DNA from: an uncultured Alistipes sp. | Lineage (GTDB): Bacteria; Bacteroidota; Bacteroidia; Bacteroidales; UBA932 | DNA length: 64,000 bases | Reading direction: 5' to 3' | Assembly: GCA_900544175.1 (NCBI GenBank) | Contig: UQUN01000009.1 | Location: 16,664 to 80,663 of the forward strand | In this document: positions 9,273 to 17,258 of the stretch, piece by piece | Numbering within the stretch: the stretch's first letter is position 1 | Layout of the letters: each line of letters begins with the position of its first letter | The notes under the pieces: model-generated | The model's database searches: none | What the model was told of the DNA's origin: nothing | What the model saw: the letters and a program-made list of their open reading frames with translations, nothing else | Program-made: the position numbers and the translations under genes

Positions 9273-10497
9273 CAGCAGCAGCCCTTACCGCAGAGACTGC
9301 GGTGGAAAATGCTATCTGCAGGTTGTATCCACCTGTATCCGCGTCCAGATCAAGCACCTCGCCTGCAAAATACAGACCTTTCACTATTTTCGACTCCATC
9401 GTTTTTCTGGACACCTCCTTCAAACTGACACCTCCGGATGTGACAACGGCTCTCGTATATCCCACATAGGACTTTACAGGTATCCTCCAATGCTTGAGCT
9501 TCACGGGCAGACTACTGACAGTAAGCGACGGTTCCGCATCCATGAACGGCTTGACGGCCTGGATCGGCAACAGCCTCTCCAAGTACCTTGACAACGCGAC
9601 ACCCGGTACATATTCCCTCTGAATACGGTTTTTCAGTTCCTCCTCCGTAACAGCCGGTTTCAGGTCCACCATCAGCTCCACTTTCTTGCCCTCGTCCAAA
9701 GCCTTTACTGCCCTGCGGCTTACCCGGAATCCGAGCGCTCCTTCCAGACCGTCCATAGTAAAAGTAAGTTCGCCGAACTCATTCTGCACCTCCCCTCCGT
9801 CAACTAACAGCGAAAGTCCCACATTCTTCAAGGTAAGACCTGCCAGCGAATAATTGTATTTTTCCGGAATCAGTGCTGTCAGAGATGGCCTTGTAGCTAC
9901 AACAGTATGTCCGAAATCTCCTGCTATCCTGTAGCCGTCTCCTGTAGAGCCGGTGGCAGGATATGACAATCCGCCTGTAGCCACAATCACAGCAGCCGCA
10001 CCTACAGTCTCAACCATCATCTTTCCTGATAAATCCAGCACTTCCAGACGGAAGCCCACTCCGTCCGCCCCTGCCTTGACTGAAAGCACTTCGTGATTGC
10101 AGAACACATCCACATTGGACGCCTCACGCACCCTGCGTTCAAGTGCATTTCTCACATCAATGCTCTTTCCCGACAACGGGAACACCCTCATTCCCCTCTC
10201 CACAACCGTCCTAAGACCAAGACTGTTGAAAAAAGCCACTGTTTCCTCATTGGAAAAGGCCATGAAAGCCGGCCTGAAGAATCCTGAATCGGGATGGACA
10301 TGCTCCCTGAACTCCTCCCACTGACGCGCATTCGTCATGTTGCACCTGCCTTTTCCCGTAAGCAATACCTTTCTGCCCAACTGGCTGTTTTTTTCAAAAA
10401 CGGCTATGCGGCATTCAATACCACTCGATACAGCTGCCGCCATCAACCCTGCTGCTCCTCCCCCTACTATAACAATGTCATATTCCTGCGTCAACAT
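9253..10497 (-). CDS. HI0933/BaiN-type NAD(P)/FAD-dependent oxidoreductase
   Basis: Flavoprotein of 414 residues from the HI0933 family. The N-terminal Rossmann motif is DIVIVGGGAAGLMAA (residues 7-21), followed by GRKVLLTGKGRCNMTNA, a family signature near residue 45. A middle insert carries VIVATGGLSYPATGSTGDGY, and the C-terminal FAD block is KGLYFAGEVLDLDADTGG followed by the NLQIAFSTA end. Members include proteins linked to bile acid dehydroxylation (BaiN) and others without known substrate; I cannot name this substrate. The gene stands alone, convergent with the unknown gene (20-base overlap) and divergent from tRNA-Thr. Confidence 0.93.
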   Translation of the reverse strand: MLTQEYDIVIVGGGAAGLMAAAVSSGIECRIAVFEKNSQLGRKVLLTGKGRCNMTNARQWEEFREHVHPDSGFFRPAFMAFSNEETVAFFNSLGLRTVVERGMRVFPLSGKSIDVRNALERRVREASNVDVFCNHEVLSVKAGADGVGFRLEVLDLSGKMMVETVGAAAVIVATGGLSYPATGSTGDGYRIAGDFGHTVVATRPSLTALIPEKYNYSLAGLTLKNVGLSLLVDGGEVQNEFGELTFTMDGLEGALGFRVSRRAVKALDEGKKVELMVDLKPAVTEEELKNRIQREYVPGVALSRYLERLLPIQAVKPFMDAEPSLTVSSLPVKLKHWRIPVKSYVGYTRAVVTSGGVSLKEVSRKTMESKIVKGLYFAGEVLDLDADTGGYNLQIAFSTAVSAVRAAAVSVRRN

Positions 10498-10539
10498 AAC
10501 TACCGTTGTATTTATTTCGCAAAATTAGAATTTATTTTC

Positions 10540-10547
10540 TATATTTG
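10540..10547 (+). promoter_or_regulatory. tRNA-Thr promoter -7 box
   Basis: TATATTTG, the Bacteroidetes -7 consensus, 16 bases before the tRNA start, in an AT-rich stretch between the divergent flavoprotein gene and the tRNA. Confidence 0.6.
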
Positions 10548-10563
10548 CAGTCTCTAATCAAAA

Positions 10564-10636
10564 GCCTCTTTAGCTCAGCTGGTAGAGCAGCTCATTCGTA
10601 ATGAGCAGGTCGTGGGTTCGAGTCCCATGAGAGGCT
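10564..10636 (+). tRNA. tRNA-Thr (anticodon CGT)
   Basis: A 73-nt cloverleaf. The acceptor stem GCCTCTT pairs with GAGAGGC (one T-G wobble), the D-arm TAGCTCAGCTGGTAGAGCA is canonical, the anticodon arm is GCTCA-TTCGTAA-TGAGC with anticodon CGT, and the T-arm GTGGG-TTCGAGT-CCCAT contains TTCGA. Discriminator base T; CCA is not encoded. Confidence 0.97.
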
Positions 10637-10659
10637 CTCTTTATTCTCATTTTTCAGCC

Positions 10660-12678
10660 ATGAATTCAAGACTTCCTGCATCGGTCGTGATTGTCCTCAT
10701 CTCGGCCCAGGTGCTTTTTGCCGCACCCAAGACCCGCACTGTCCAGTCTCCAGACGGCAGGCTTGCTTTGACAGTAGAGGTAAATGACTCTGTCTCATAC
10801 AGTGTAGCATTTGACGGACACACCTTCATTCTACCTTCACCGGTCTCCATGACCCTTTCTGACGGCAGGGTACTGGGACAAGACAACCTTTCCTCCGTAC
10901 GCTTCAGGACTTCATCCGTAAGGGATTCCGTGGACACTCCGCTTTACCGGCAAAGCCGTATTGAGGAGAGCTACAATGCGTTGACCCTGACTTTCCCGAG
11001 AGCAGGCTTCTCCCTGGAGTTCAGGGCCTACAATGAAGGCGCAGCCTACCGCTTCGCTACCTCGCTCAAGGACAGCATCACAGTTGTCGGAGAGGAGGCC
11101 GTTTTCCGTTTTGACCAGGACTACCAGGCATGGATTCCCTACAGCGCCAACACTAAGAATCCTTTCCAGACCTCCTTCGAGAGTCAGTACACCGTCTCGC
11201 CCCTGAGCGGATTCGAGACCGGACGCCTGTCCATCACTCCCATGCTCGTGGAGCTCGGCTCCGGAGCCAAGGTACTCATAACCGAGTCTGACCTGGAGTC
11301 GTACCCCGGTATGTTCCTTGATGGAGAAGGCAGCACCCTGCACGGAGTCTTCGCCGGACGGCCCACCACCTACGTGGACGGCTACAGATGCCAGGAAAGG
11401 ATACTGCGAAACTCCGACACCCTGGCCGTCACTTCCGGCACCAGGACCTATCCGTGGAGAATCATATCCGTGGCAGAAAATGACACCGATCTGCCTGTAA
11501 ACAATCTCGTATGGCTGCTCGGCTCACCCAGCCGCATAGAGGACATCTCGTGGATACGTCCCGGCCAGGCCGCATGGGAATGGTGGAACGACTGGGGATT
11601 CCACAACGTGGACTTCAAGGCCGGCATCAACACCGAATCCTATAAATACATGATAGATTTCGCGGCCGCAAACGGACTCGAATACGTGGTCGTGGATGAA
11701 GGATGGTCTCCCCGGACAGGAGGCGACATCATGAAGACCGTACCAGGATTCGACGTGGAGGAAGTGGCCCGCTACAGCCAGTCCAAGGGCGTGGGAGTGA
11801 TACTCTGGGCAGTAGGATATGTCCTGGACGACAAGCTTGAGAAGGCCTGCAGCACATACTCCGCAATGGGAATCAGCGGATTCAAGGTAGACTTCATGGA
11901 CCGCGACGACCAGGAAGTGGTGGAAATGAACTACCGCATCCTCGAAACGGCTGCCAAATATCGTATGGTAGTGGACCTGCACGGAATGTACAAGCCTACC
12001 GGACTCAACCGCACATGGCCCAACCTGCTCAATTACGAGGGCGTATGGGGTCTCGAGCAGATGAAGTGGTCAGAGGAGGACATCCTGACATACGATGTGA
12101 CCTTCCCCTATATCCGCATGGCCGCCGGACCGGTGGACTACACCCAGGGAGCCCTGCGCAATGCCCCGATGAAAAATTTTGCCCCCATATACAGCCATCC
12201 TATGAGCCAGGGAACGAGAGCCCGCCAGGTTGCGCTGTACGCCATATTCGACTCTCCGCTTACCATGCTTTGCGACTCTCCCAGCGACTACATGAAAGAA
12301 CAGGAGACCACGGATTTCATTTCTGCCATACCCACCGTCTACGATGAGACAAGAGTCCTTGCAGGAGAGATAGGCAAATACATCATAACCCAGAGACGTG
12401 CCGGAGACCGCTGGTACATCGGAGGCATCACGGGGACTGAGGGCATGACCATGACCCTTACCCCGCAACTGCCCGAGGGGGACTATACCATTACTGTCTT
12501 CCGCGACGGCGTGAACGCCGCTACCGTAGGTGAAGATTACGTAATCGAGACTTCAGGACTGCACTCCGGCCAGAGTCTTGAGATCGAGGCCGCACCAGGC
12601 GGAGGATTCGCTGCCGTCATTGAGCCCGCACCAGCATCCGCGCCTATACCTCCGAGCCGGTCGGTGACGAGACCGTAA
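10660..12678 (+). CDS. GH97-family glycoside hydrolase, 3' end altered
   Basis: Secreted alpha-glycosidase of family GH97, 672 residues from the ATG at 10660, with a signal peptide (MNSRLPASVVIVLISAQVLFA). The N-terminal beta-sandwich domain spans about 25-280 and the catalytic barrel follows. Landmarks are WEWWNDWGFHN, VVVDEGWSPR and GFKVDFMDRDDQEVV. The Asp in KVDFMD matches the position of the nucleophile in the retaining (alpha-galactosidase-like) branch of GH97, so I lean to that rather than the inverting SusB type. The family sequence seems to end at GGGFAAVIEP; the last roughly 16 residues read out of frame through the beginning of a nitroreductase gene, so the original stop was lost in a deletion. 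Confidence 0.9.
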   Translation: MNSRLPASVVIVLISAQVLFAAPKTRTVQSPDGRLALTVEVNDSVSYSVAFDGHTFILPSPVSMTLSDGRVLGQDNLSSVRFRTSSVRDSVDTPLYRQSRIEESYNALTLTFPRAGFSLEFRAYNEGAAYRFATSLKDSITVVGEEAVFRFDQDYQAWIPYSANTKNPFQTSFESQYTVSPLSGFETGRLSITPMLVELGSGAKVLITESDLESYPGMFLDGEGSTLHGVFAGRPTTYVDGYRCQERILRNSDTLAVTSGTRTYPWRIISVAENDTDLPVNNLVWLLGSPSRIEDISWIRPGQAAWEWWNDWGFHNVDFKAGINTESYKYMIDFAAANGLEYVVVDEGWSPRTGGDIMKTVPGFDVEEVARYSQSKGVGVILWAVGYVLDDKLEKACSTYSAMGISGFKVDFMDRDDQEVVEMNYRILETAAKYRMVVDLHGMYKPTGLNRTWPNLLNYEGVWGLEQMKWSEEDILTYDVTFPYIRMAAGPVDYTQGALRNAPMKNFAPIYSHPMSQGTRARQVALYAIFDSPLTMLCDSPSDYMKEQETTDFISAIPTVYDETRVLAGEIGKYIITQRRAGDRWYIGGITGTEGMTMTLTPQLPEGDYTITVFRDGVNAATVGEDYVIETSGLHSGQSLEIEAAPGGGFAAVIEPAPASAPIPPSRSVTRP

Positions 12679-13112
12679 CGGCCCTGCTCAAGGCCGGCAT
12701 GGCCGCCCCGACCGCCATGAACACACAGCCGTGGACATTCTACGTGGTGCGCGACAAGGAACTGATGCGATCCCTTGCAGAGGTGCTGCCCTACGCCAAA
12801 ATGGCAGCCGATGCCGCCGTACTTATCGTACCGTGCGGAGACCAGGACAGGTTCCTGAGCGGGGAAGGTATGACATACTGGGTGCAGGACCTCTCGGCTG
12901 CTTCCGAAAATATCCTGCTGGCAGCACACGCCATGGGACTTGGTGCGGTATGGACCGGGGTCTACCCTATCCGCAAGCGCATAGCCGATGTCTCCCGTAT
13001 CCTTGAGATGAAGGACAGCCATGTCCCGTTCTGCGTCATACCCATAGGTTGGCCTGCCGACAATCCCGAGCCCAAGGACAAATGGGATCCAGAAAAGATT
13101 ATCTACAGGTAG
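12624..13112 (+). pseudogene. Nitroreductase-family remnant lacking its start
   Basis: In the frame ending at 13112 the reading shows ARTSIRAYTSEPVGDE, the FMN-binding start of nitroreductases, then TAMNTQPWTFYVV, SENILLAAHAMGLGAVWTG and a normal C-terminus (PEKIIYR). The frame is closed by TGA at 12621-12623, immediately before ARTSIR, so the first 10-20 residues and the native start are missing. An internal ATG at 12699 would make 137 residues without the FMN phosphate-binding Arg/Ser block, probably inactive. The upstream GH97 frame runs through the same bases. Family identity is clear; loss of function is inferred. Confidence 0.8.
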
Positions 13113-13127
13113 ACGAACAAGCCTTTA

Positions 13128-13273
13128 GCGTGTAAAAACATACGTCTGAAAAGACCAGGCCCTCCCATCGTGAGTGTCAGCTCGTTACTTCGTAACTCGG
13201 TGACACTCGACAACGGGTCCCTCCCTCTTGAGCCGAGGGCGGCTAGTCTTTTCAGACGTATGTTTTTACACGC
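13128..13273. repeat. Long palindromic repeat, member A
   Basis: A 146-bp element with perfect 27-bp inverted ends (GCGTGTAAAAACATACGTCT at the left outer end and its complement at the right). The interior holds a second hairpin: GAGTGTCA pairs with TGACACTC around a small GTTAC-TTC-GTAAC stem. Two interior strings, CCCTCCC and GGGCGGCTA, recur in the repeat at 61401-61527. It lies between the nitroreductase remnant and the permease gene. It could be a REP/MITE-like mobile unit or a strong RNA hairpin ending transcription; no transposase is nearby. Confidence 0.85.
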
Positions 13274-13454
13274 AGGTAATGAACCGCTGATGTGCTGTAT
13301 GATTTCTTTACAATTTTCAAAAAATTAGACACCTTGTGTATGATTATCATACACAACACGCGCCACGTTTTTATTACAAATATCTATAAATCAATCTATT
13401 ACACATAATAGCACGATTTTTGTAAAAATACTCTGACAAAACAATCAGTACATC
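13274..13454. other. AT-rich leader of the permease gene
   Basis: About 180 bases, AT-rich compared with the flanks, with no coding potential. It contains a short near-palindrome around GTATGATTATCATACA (about 13336-13351) that could be an operator. I see no certain -7 box; the stretch CGATTTTTGTAAAAATAC before the permease start is a weak candidate. Nothing else recognised. Confidence 0.35.
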
Positions 13455-15788
13455 ATGAAATCATTCCTCAGATTTATCTCCCACAACCGCCTCTACACGG
13501 TAATAGAGGTGGCAGGTATGGCCATTGCCCTTGCCTTTATCGTTTTCATAGGTACATACGTGACTCAGGAGAGCAGTTACGACACTTTCGTCGATGACGA
13601 TGTTTACGTCGGCTCGGATTCCGAGTTCTTCGGTCTCAGCGGCAGCATCAAAGGCTCTGTGGAAGGCCGTTATCCCGACATTGAGGCCATATGCCGCCTT
13701 ATAGGCCTCAAATCCCTCAGCGGGATGGAACAGAGCGTTACCATAGGCGATGAGACCATGGCCCAGAATGCCCTGTGCGTAGACTCCTGCTTCCTGTCCC
13801 TCATCCCCATACCCATGGCCGTCGGGGACAGGAACAGTGTACTCGAGACCATCAGTTCCGTCATTATCTCGCAGTCATTCGCCGACAAGTGGTTTCCGGA
13901 TGGTAATGCCATAGGCAATACGCTGGATATCACGATAGACAAAGGAAAGGCCAGCCTGACTGTCACAGGCATCTTCGAGGATATGGAGCGGACAGTACTG
14001 CCGCAGTGCGACATGATATACCGGCTGGAAATGCTGGAGAGGCACGCACCGTACATCACCCGCAACGGCAACGGCACCACAGCTACCTTATATAAAATCA
14101 GGCCGGGAGCCGATATCCACGCCATTTCCAGCGGAATACTCGGCATCCTTAAGGAGAGCGACGCGCTGTATATGTCCGGTATCTGCACCGCATACGACCT
14201 TATACCGTTCAAGGAGATACACTATGGTATAGGCTCCTCCTTCCCCTTACCTTTCGAGAACATTGTCAACCGGGACATGTTGCGGATATTCACAGCTGCC
14301 GGAGTGCTGCTGCTGGTATTTGCCCTGCTCAACTACATTTCCCTCACCACAGCCCAGGTCGGATTCAGGGTAAGGGAGATGGCCACCCGCAGGCTGATAG
14401 GCTCCTCCCGCGGAGGCATTGTACTGCGCTACATCGGAGAGTCCTTCGCCGTGACTGCCGTATCGTTCATTCTCGGCTTCCTGCTGGCCGAGGCTACCGC
14501 ACCCTTGTTCAGTACCCTCATAGGCAAGACCTACAGCCCGCTGTCGTCCCTTACCTGGTGGACTGCTGCAATGTGGGCCGGAGTCATAGTGCTGCTCTCC
14601 GTCCTGGCCGGTATCATACCCGCCCTGATGGTTTCCCGCTACAGGCCGCTCGACATAGTCCGGGGAGAGTTCACTAAGGCCAGCAAGATGATACTCGGAC
14701 GGATATTCCTTGTGGTGCAGAACGTCACCGCCATAGGAGCCGTAGCCATTGCCATAGCCATGTTCCTCCAGCTCCGCCACATGGTGGAAAAGCCCATGGG
14801 TTATGTCCGGGACTCACTTGTCAATGTAACTGCAACCAACACCCAGGATTTAGATGATTTTCTCATAGACAGGCTGAAATCCCTGCCGTGCGTGGGGGAT
14901 GTCGGTCTGATACAGGGATGCCCTGCCGGGAGCGCCAGATCCAGCTGGGGAATGGAACTCAATGGCAACCGGTATGCGGTAATCCTGTTTGACGGGGACA
15001 CCACGGCCATGAGACTGCTCGGGGTAAAGGTTCTCAGCCAGAATTCGGACCCTCTGCCAAACACTTTCTATTTCACTCGCAGGACGGCCATAGCATTAGG
15101 CATGGATATGGATGCGACACTGTTCGAATACGACTTTGGCAGCATGAATGTATGCGGCGTCATAGACGACCTGTGGATGGGCAATGCCAACTCCACCGAC
15201 AACGACCTGCTGGTATGGGCCGTACAGTCCTCCAGACCGGAGCAGCTCGTCAACATGCGGTCATTAGTTGTGAAAGCCAACGGCGACCCGGACGATGCCG
15301 TCCGTGCCATCAGCGAATTCTACGCAGCGGAAAAGCCGGAGCTGAAAGTAATCGTCGATACCTACGAGAACATATACCGCCAGACATATACCGCAGAGAA
15401 CCGCAGCCTCAAACTTACAGGCATCTTCGCCCTGCTCACCATCGTCCTGACGGTCATGGCCATGGTCGCCATGAGCACCTACTACGCCCGCCAGAGGGCC
15501 AGGAGCACGGCCATACGCAAGATCATGGGCTGCCCTCGGAGCGAGATATACACCCATACCCTCGTCAGCTTCCTGTCGGCCTCCCTCATCGCGGCCGTCA
15601 TTGCCGTACCTCTGATATATACCTTCACAGGACGCTGGCTGCAGACCTACAGCTACCGTATCGGCAACTACTGGTGGATCTACCTGCTGGCCCTGCTGAT
15701 TGTGGCGGCCATAGCCGTCGTGACCATCACGTATCGGGCCGTACAGCTGATGAACACCAATCCGTCCACAGCCCTCCGCAAGGACTAG
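13455..15788 (+). CDS. FtsX/MacB-like ABC transporter permease
   Basis: Inner-membrane permease of 777 residues in the duplicated MacB-PCD/FtsX arrangement common in Bacteroidetes. An N-terminal helix (about 15-35, VIEVAGMAIALAFIVFIGTY) leads to a periplasmic domain, then three helices with the FtsX core around residues 275-410 (REMATRRLIGSSRGGIVLRY), a single helix near 420-440, a second periplasmic domain, and a C-terminal FtsX repeat with RARSTAIRKIMGCPRSEIY. Such permeases are usually paired with an ATPase and act on peptides or lipoproteins, but no ATPase gene is adjacent here, so the partner and substrate are unknown. It is flanked upstream by the palindromic repeat. Confidence 0.9.
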   Translation: MKSFLRFISHNRLYTVIEVAGMAIALAFIVFIGTYVTQESSYDTFVDDDVYVGSDSEFFGLSGSIKGSVEGRYPDIEAICRLIGLKSLSGMEQSVTIGDETMAQNALCVDSCFLSLIPIPMAVGDRNSVLETISSVIISQSFADKWFPDGNAIGNTLDITIDKGKASLTVTGIFEDMERTVLPQCDMIYRLEMLERHAPYITRNGNGTTATLYKIRPGADIHAISSGILGILKESDALYMSGICTAYDLIPFKEIHYGIGSSFPLPFENIVNRDMLRIFTAAGVLLLVFALLNYISLTTAQVGFRVREMATRRLIGSSRGGIVLRYIGESFAVTAVSFILGFLLAEATAPLFSTLIGKTYSPLSSLTWWTAAMWAGVIVLLSVLAGIIPALMVSRYRPLDIVRGEFTKASKMILGRIFLVVQNVTAIGAVAIAIAMFLQLRHMVEKPMGYVRDSLVNVTATNTQDLDDFLIDRLKSLPCVGDVGLIQGCPAGSARSSWGMELNGNRYAVILFDGDTTAMRLLGVKVLSQNSDPLPNTFYFTRRTAIALGMDMDATLFEYDFGSMNVCGVIDDLWMGNANSTDNDLLVWAVQSSRPEQLVNMRSLVVKANGDPDDAVRAISEFYAAEKPELKVIVDTYENIYRQTYTAENRSLKLTGIFALLTIVLTVMAMVAMSTYYARQRARSTAIRKIMGCPRSEIYTHTLVSFLSASLIAAVIAVPLIYTFTGRWLQTYSYRIGNYWWIYLLALLIVAAIAVVTITYRAVQLMNTNPSTALRKD

Positions 15789-15811
15789 AGCGGCACGGGA
15801 ATGCCACAACG

Positions 15812-15837
15812 GCAGCATTTTACGTTATTTGCTGCCA
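15812..15837 (+). terminator. Hairpin after the permease gene
   Basis: GGCAGCA (15812-15818) can pair with TGCTGCC (15831-15837) across a 12-base AT-rich loop, 23 bases after the permease stop. There is no following T run, so this is a possible rather than a clear terminator. Confidence 0.3.
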
Positions 15838-15909
15838 CTGCTGATGCGACCGTATCTTCGGCATGATTTTTTCAATGCAGTATGACATTGATTATTAAAC
15901 AGAGTTTAA

Positions 15910-16581
15910 ATGGGTTTAGAACTACTACTTATCATCGTCATCGCCATTGCCGGCATGATAGTGCAGAGCAGACTGCAGAAAGTATTCGCAAAATATTCAC
16001 GTGTAATGTTCCACGGAGGGCTTACGGGACGGGAGGTGGCAGAGAAGATGCTGCGTGACCACGGTATCCGCGACGTGCGGGTAACCAATGTCAGCGGCCA
16101 TCTCACCGACCACTACAACCCGGCCAACAAGACCCTGAACCTCTCCGACTCGGTATACAACAGCAACAGCGTTGCGGCTGCGGCAGTGGCCGCGCACGAA
16201 TGCGGACACGCCGTACAGCACGCCGAGGGCTACGCCTTCCTGAAGATGCGCTCCGCCCTCGTGCCCATAGTGCAGTTCTCCTCGATGTTCGCACAGATAG
16301 TGATCATTTTAGGACTCGTCATGATGAACGTATTCCCCTCCCTGTACTGGATCGGCATCGCCATGTTCTTCATGATATTCCTCTTCAGTGCCATCACCCT
16401 GCCGGTAGAATACAACGCATCGGCCCGCGCCTTAGCATGGCTGGAACGCTCCAACACCCTTTCAACCGTTGAGCTGGACCAGGCCCGCACGACCCTCCGC
16501 TGGGCCGCCCGCACCTACCTCGTCGCAGCCCTCAGTGCACTGGCCTCCCTCGTCTACTACCTCGGGTTCCGCAGGGAGTAA
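15910..16581 (+). CDS. YugP-type neutral zinc metallopeptidase
   Basis: Membrane metallopeptidase of 223 residues from the YugP/PF04298 family. The first helix (LELLLIIVIAIAGMIVQSRL) is at the N-terminus. The zinc motif AAHECGHAVQHAEGY (HExxH as HECGH) lies near residue 97 and is preceded by the SVYNSNSVAAAAVAAHE block. Two further helices are around 120-160, followed by LPVEYNASARALAWLE, which supplies the likely third ligand region, and a final helix near the C-terminus. The active site would face the membrane or cytoplasm. Substrate unknown. It stands alone about 120 bases after the permease gene. Confidence 0.9.
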   Translation: MGLELLLIIVIAIAGMIVQSRLQKVFAKYSRVMFHGGLTGREVAEKMLRDHGIRDVRVTNVSGHLTDHYNPANKTLNLSDSVYNSNSVAAAAVAAHECGHAVQHAEGYAFLKMRSALVPIVQFSSMFAQIVIILGLVMMNVFPSLYWIGIAMFFMIFLFSAITLPVEYNASARALAWLERSNTLSTVELDQARTTLRWAARTYLVAALSALASLVYYLGFRRE

Positions 16582-16616
16582 TCTGGAATGTGGTTGGATT
16601 ATTGGGTTGAATATTT

Positions 16617-16624
16617 TATATTTG
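16617..16624 (+). promoter_or_regulatory. Promoter -7 box for the antitoxin-like gene
   Basis: TATATTTG, 35 bases before the ATG at 16660, with TTGG about 20 bases further upstream. The leader carries AGGAGG-like sequence (CAGGAGGACAAACA) 8 bases before the start, an unusually good ribosome site for this genome. Confidence 0.6.
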
Positions 16625-16659
16625 CCTATAATTCATAATATAAATCAGGAGGACAAACA

Positions 16660-16905
16660 ATGAACACCAATGTTTCTCTGAATATGGACAGTCTTCTATC
16701 GTTTATCCACTCCCTGTCACTCAGCACCAATAACAAACGTTGGCTGGCAGAAAAATTACTGGAGGAGACACGTGAAGAAGCTCAAACGAAAGAAATGCTT
16801 GACAAACACTTCGGCAAGTGGAAAGACAACCGAAGCGCTGATGAGATCGTCGAGGATCTGAAAAACGCACGTTCGGAAATCAGACAACCGTTAAAGATTA
16901 AATAA
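16660..16905 (+). CDS. Small antitoxin-like protein
   Basis: An 81-residue mostly helical, charged protein with the repeated pattern EKLLEETREEAQTKEML and the C-terminal SADEIVEDLKNARSEIR. Such short proteins with a middle RWLAEKLLEE-type helix and a C-terminal I-E-D-L-K segment are the usual antitoxin partners of PIN-domain toxins in Bacteroidetes. The call rests mainly on the PIN toxin fragment that directly follows in another frame (overlap of a few bases). It has its own promoter and a clear ribosome site. It may now be an orphan, since the toxin lacks its N-terminal third. Confidence 0.7.
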   Translation: MNTNVSLNMDSLLSFIHSLSLSTNNKRWLAEKLLEETREEAQTKEMLDKHFGKWKDNRSADEIVEDLKNARSEIRQPLKIK

Positions 16906-17174
16906 CTGTCATAGAACTGCTCTATGGCGCAGAATGCAGCAAGGCTGCCGATGAGAGCAGAAAGGAAGTGTTGTCGTTTTGCGCGGATTTGGAAGTAATT
17001 CCCATATCAAACTGCATCATGGATTTCGTTCGTTTAAAAGCCTCTATGCGCAAAGAAGGAATCCTGATTGATGACTTTGATTTACTGATAGGCTCTACAG
17101 CCATTGCAAACAACCTCATTCTGGTTACTGAAAACGATAAGCACCTTGCACGCATACCGGAAATTAAGTTGTAG
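16902..17174 (+). pseudogene. VapC-like PIN-domain toxin remnant
   Basis: In the frame ending at 17174 the reading gives ITVIELLYGAECSKAADESR and later DDFDLLIGSTAIANNLILVT, then a normal PIN ending (NDKHLARIPEIKL). These are the middle and C-terminal parts of a VapC toxin, including the conserved second and third acidic residues (ELLYG Glu; DDFDLLIG Asp). The N-terminal part with LDTN and the first metal-binding Asp is absent: the sequence joins directly to the end of the antitoxin gene. About 40 residues appear to be deleted, so ribonuclease activity should be gone. No start codon precedes it other than internal GTG/TTG codons. Confidence 0.75.
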
Positions 17175-17201
17175 AACTGGGTGAAGAGATAATAAAAAGT
17201 G

Positions 17202-17230
17202 CAGCACTAAAATACATTACGCGCTGCACC
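17202..17230 (-). terminator. Terminator of the first surface operon
   Basis: On the minus strand GTGCAGC (plus 17224-17230) pairs with GCTGCAC (17210-17216) and is followed by TTTTTATTA. It lies 28 bases after the stop of the PKD-like gene, so it probably ends the btuB-btuG-btuH-PKD transcript. Confidence 0.6.
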
Positions 17231-17258
17231 GTCGGTTCTGAAAGTGGTGCGGACTCTG

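Noticed and set aside
13128..13273. CRISPR-like or attenuator reading of the long inverted repeat
   Set aside because: There is a single unit with inverted, not direct, repeats and no spacers; no leader peptide is visible.
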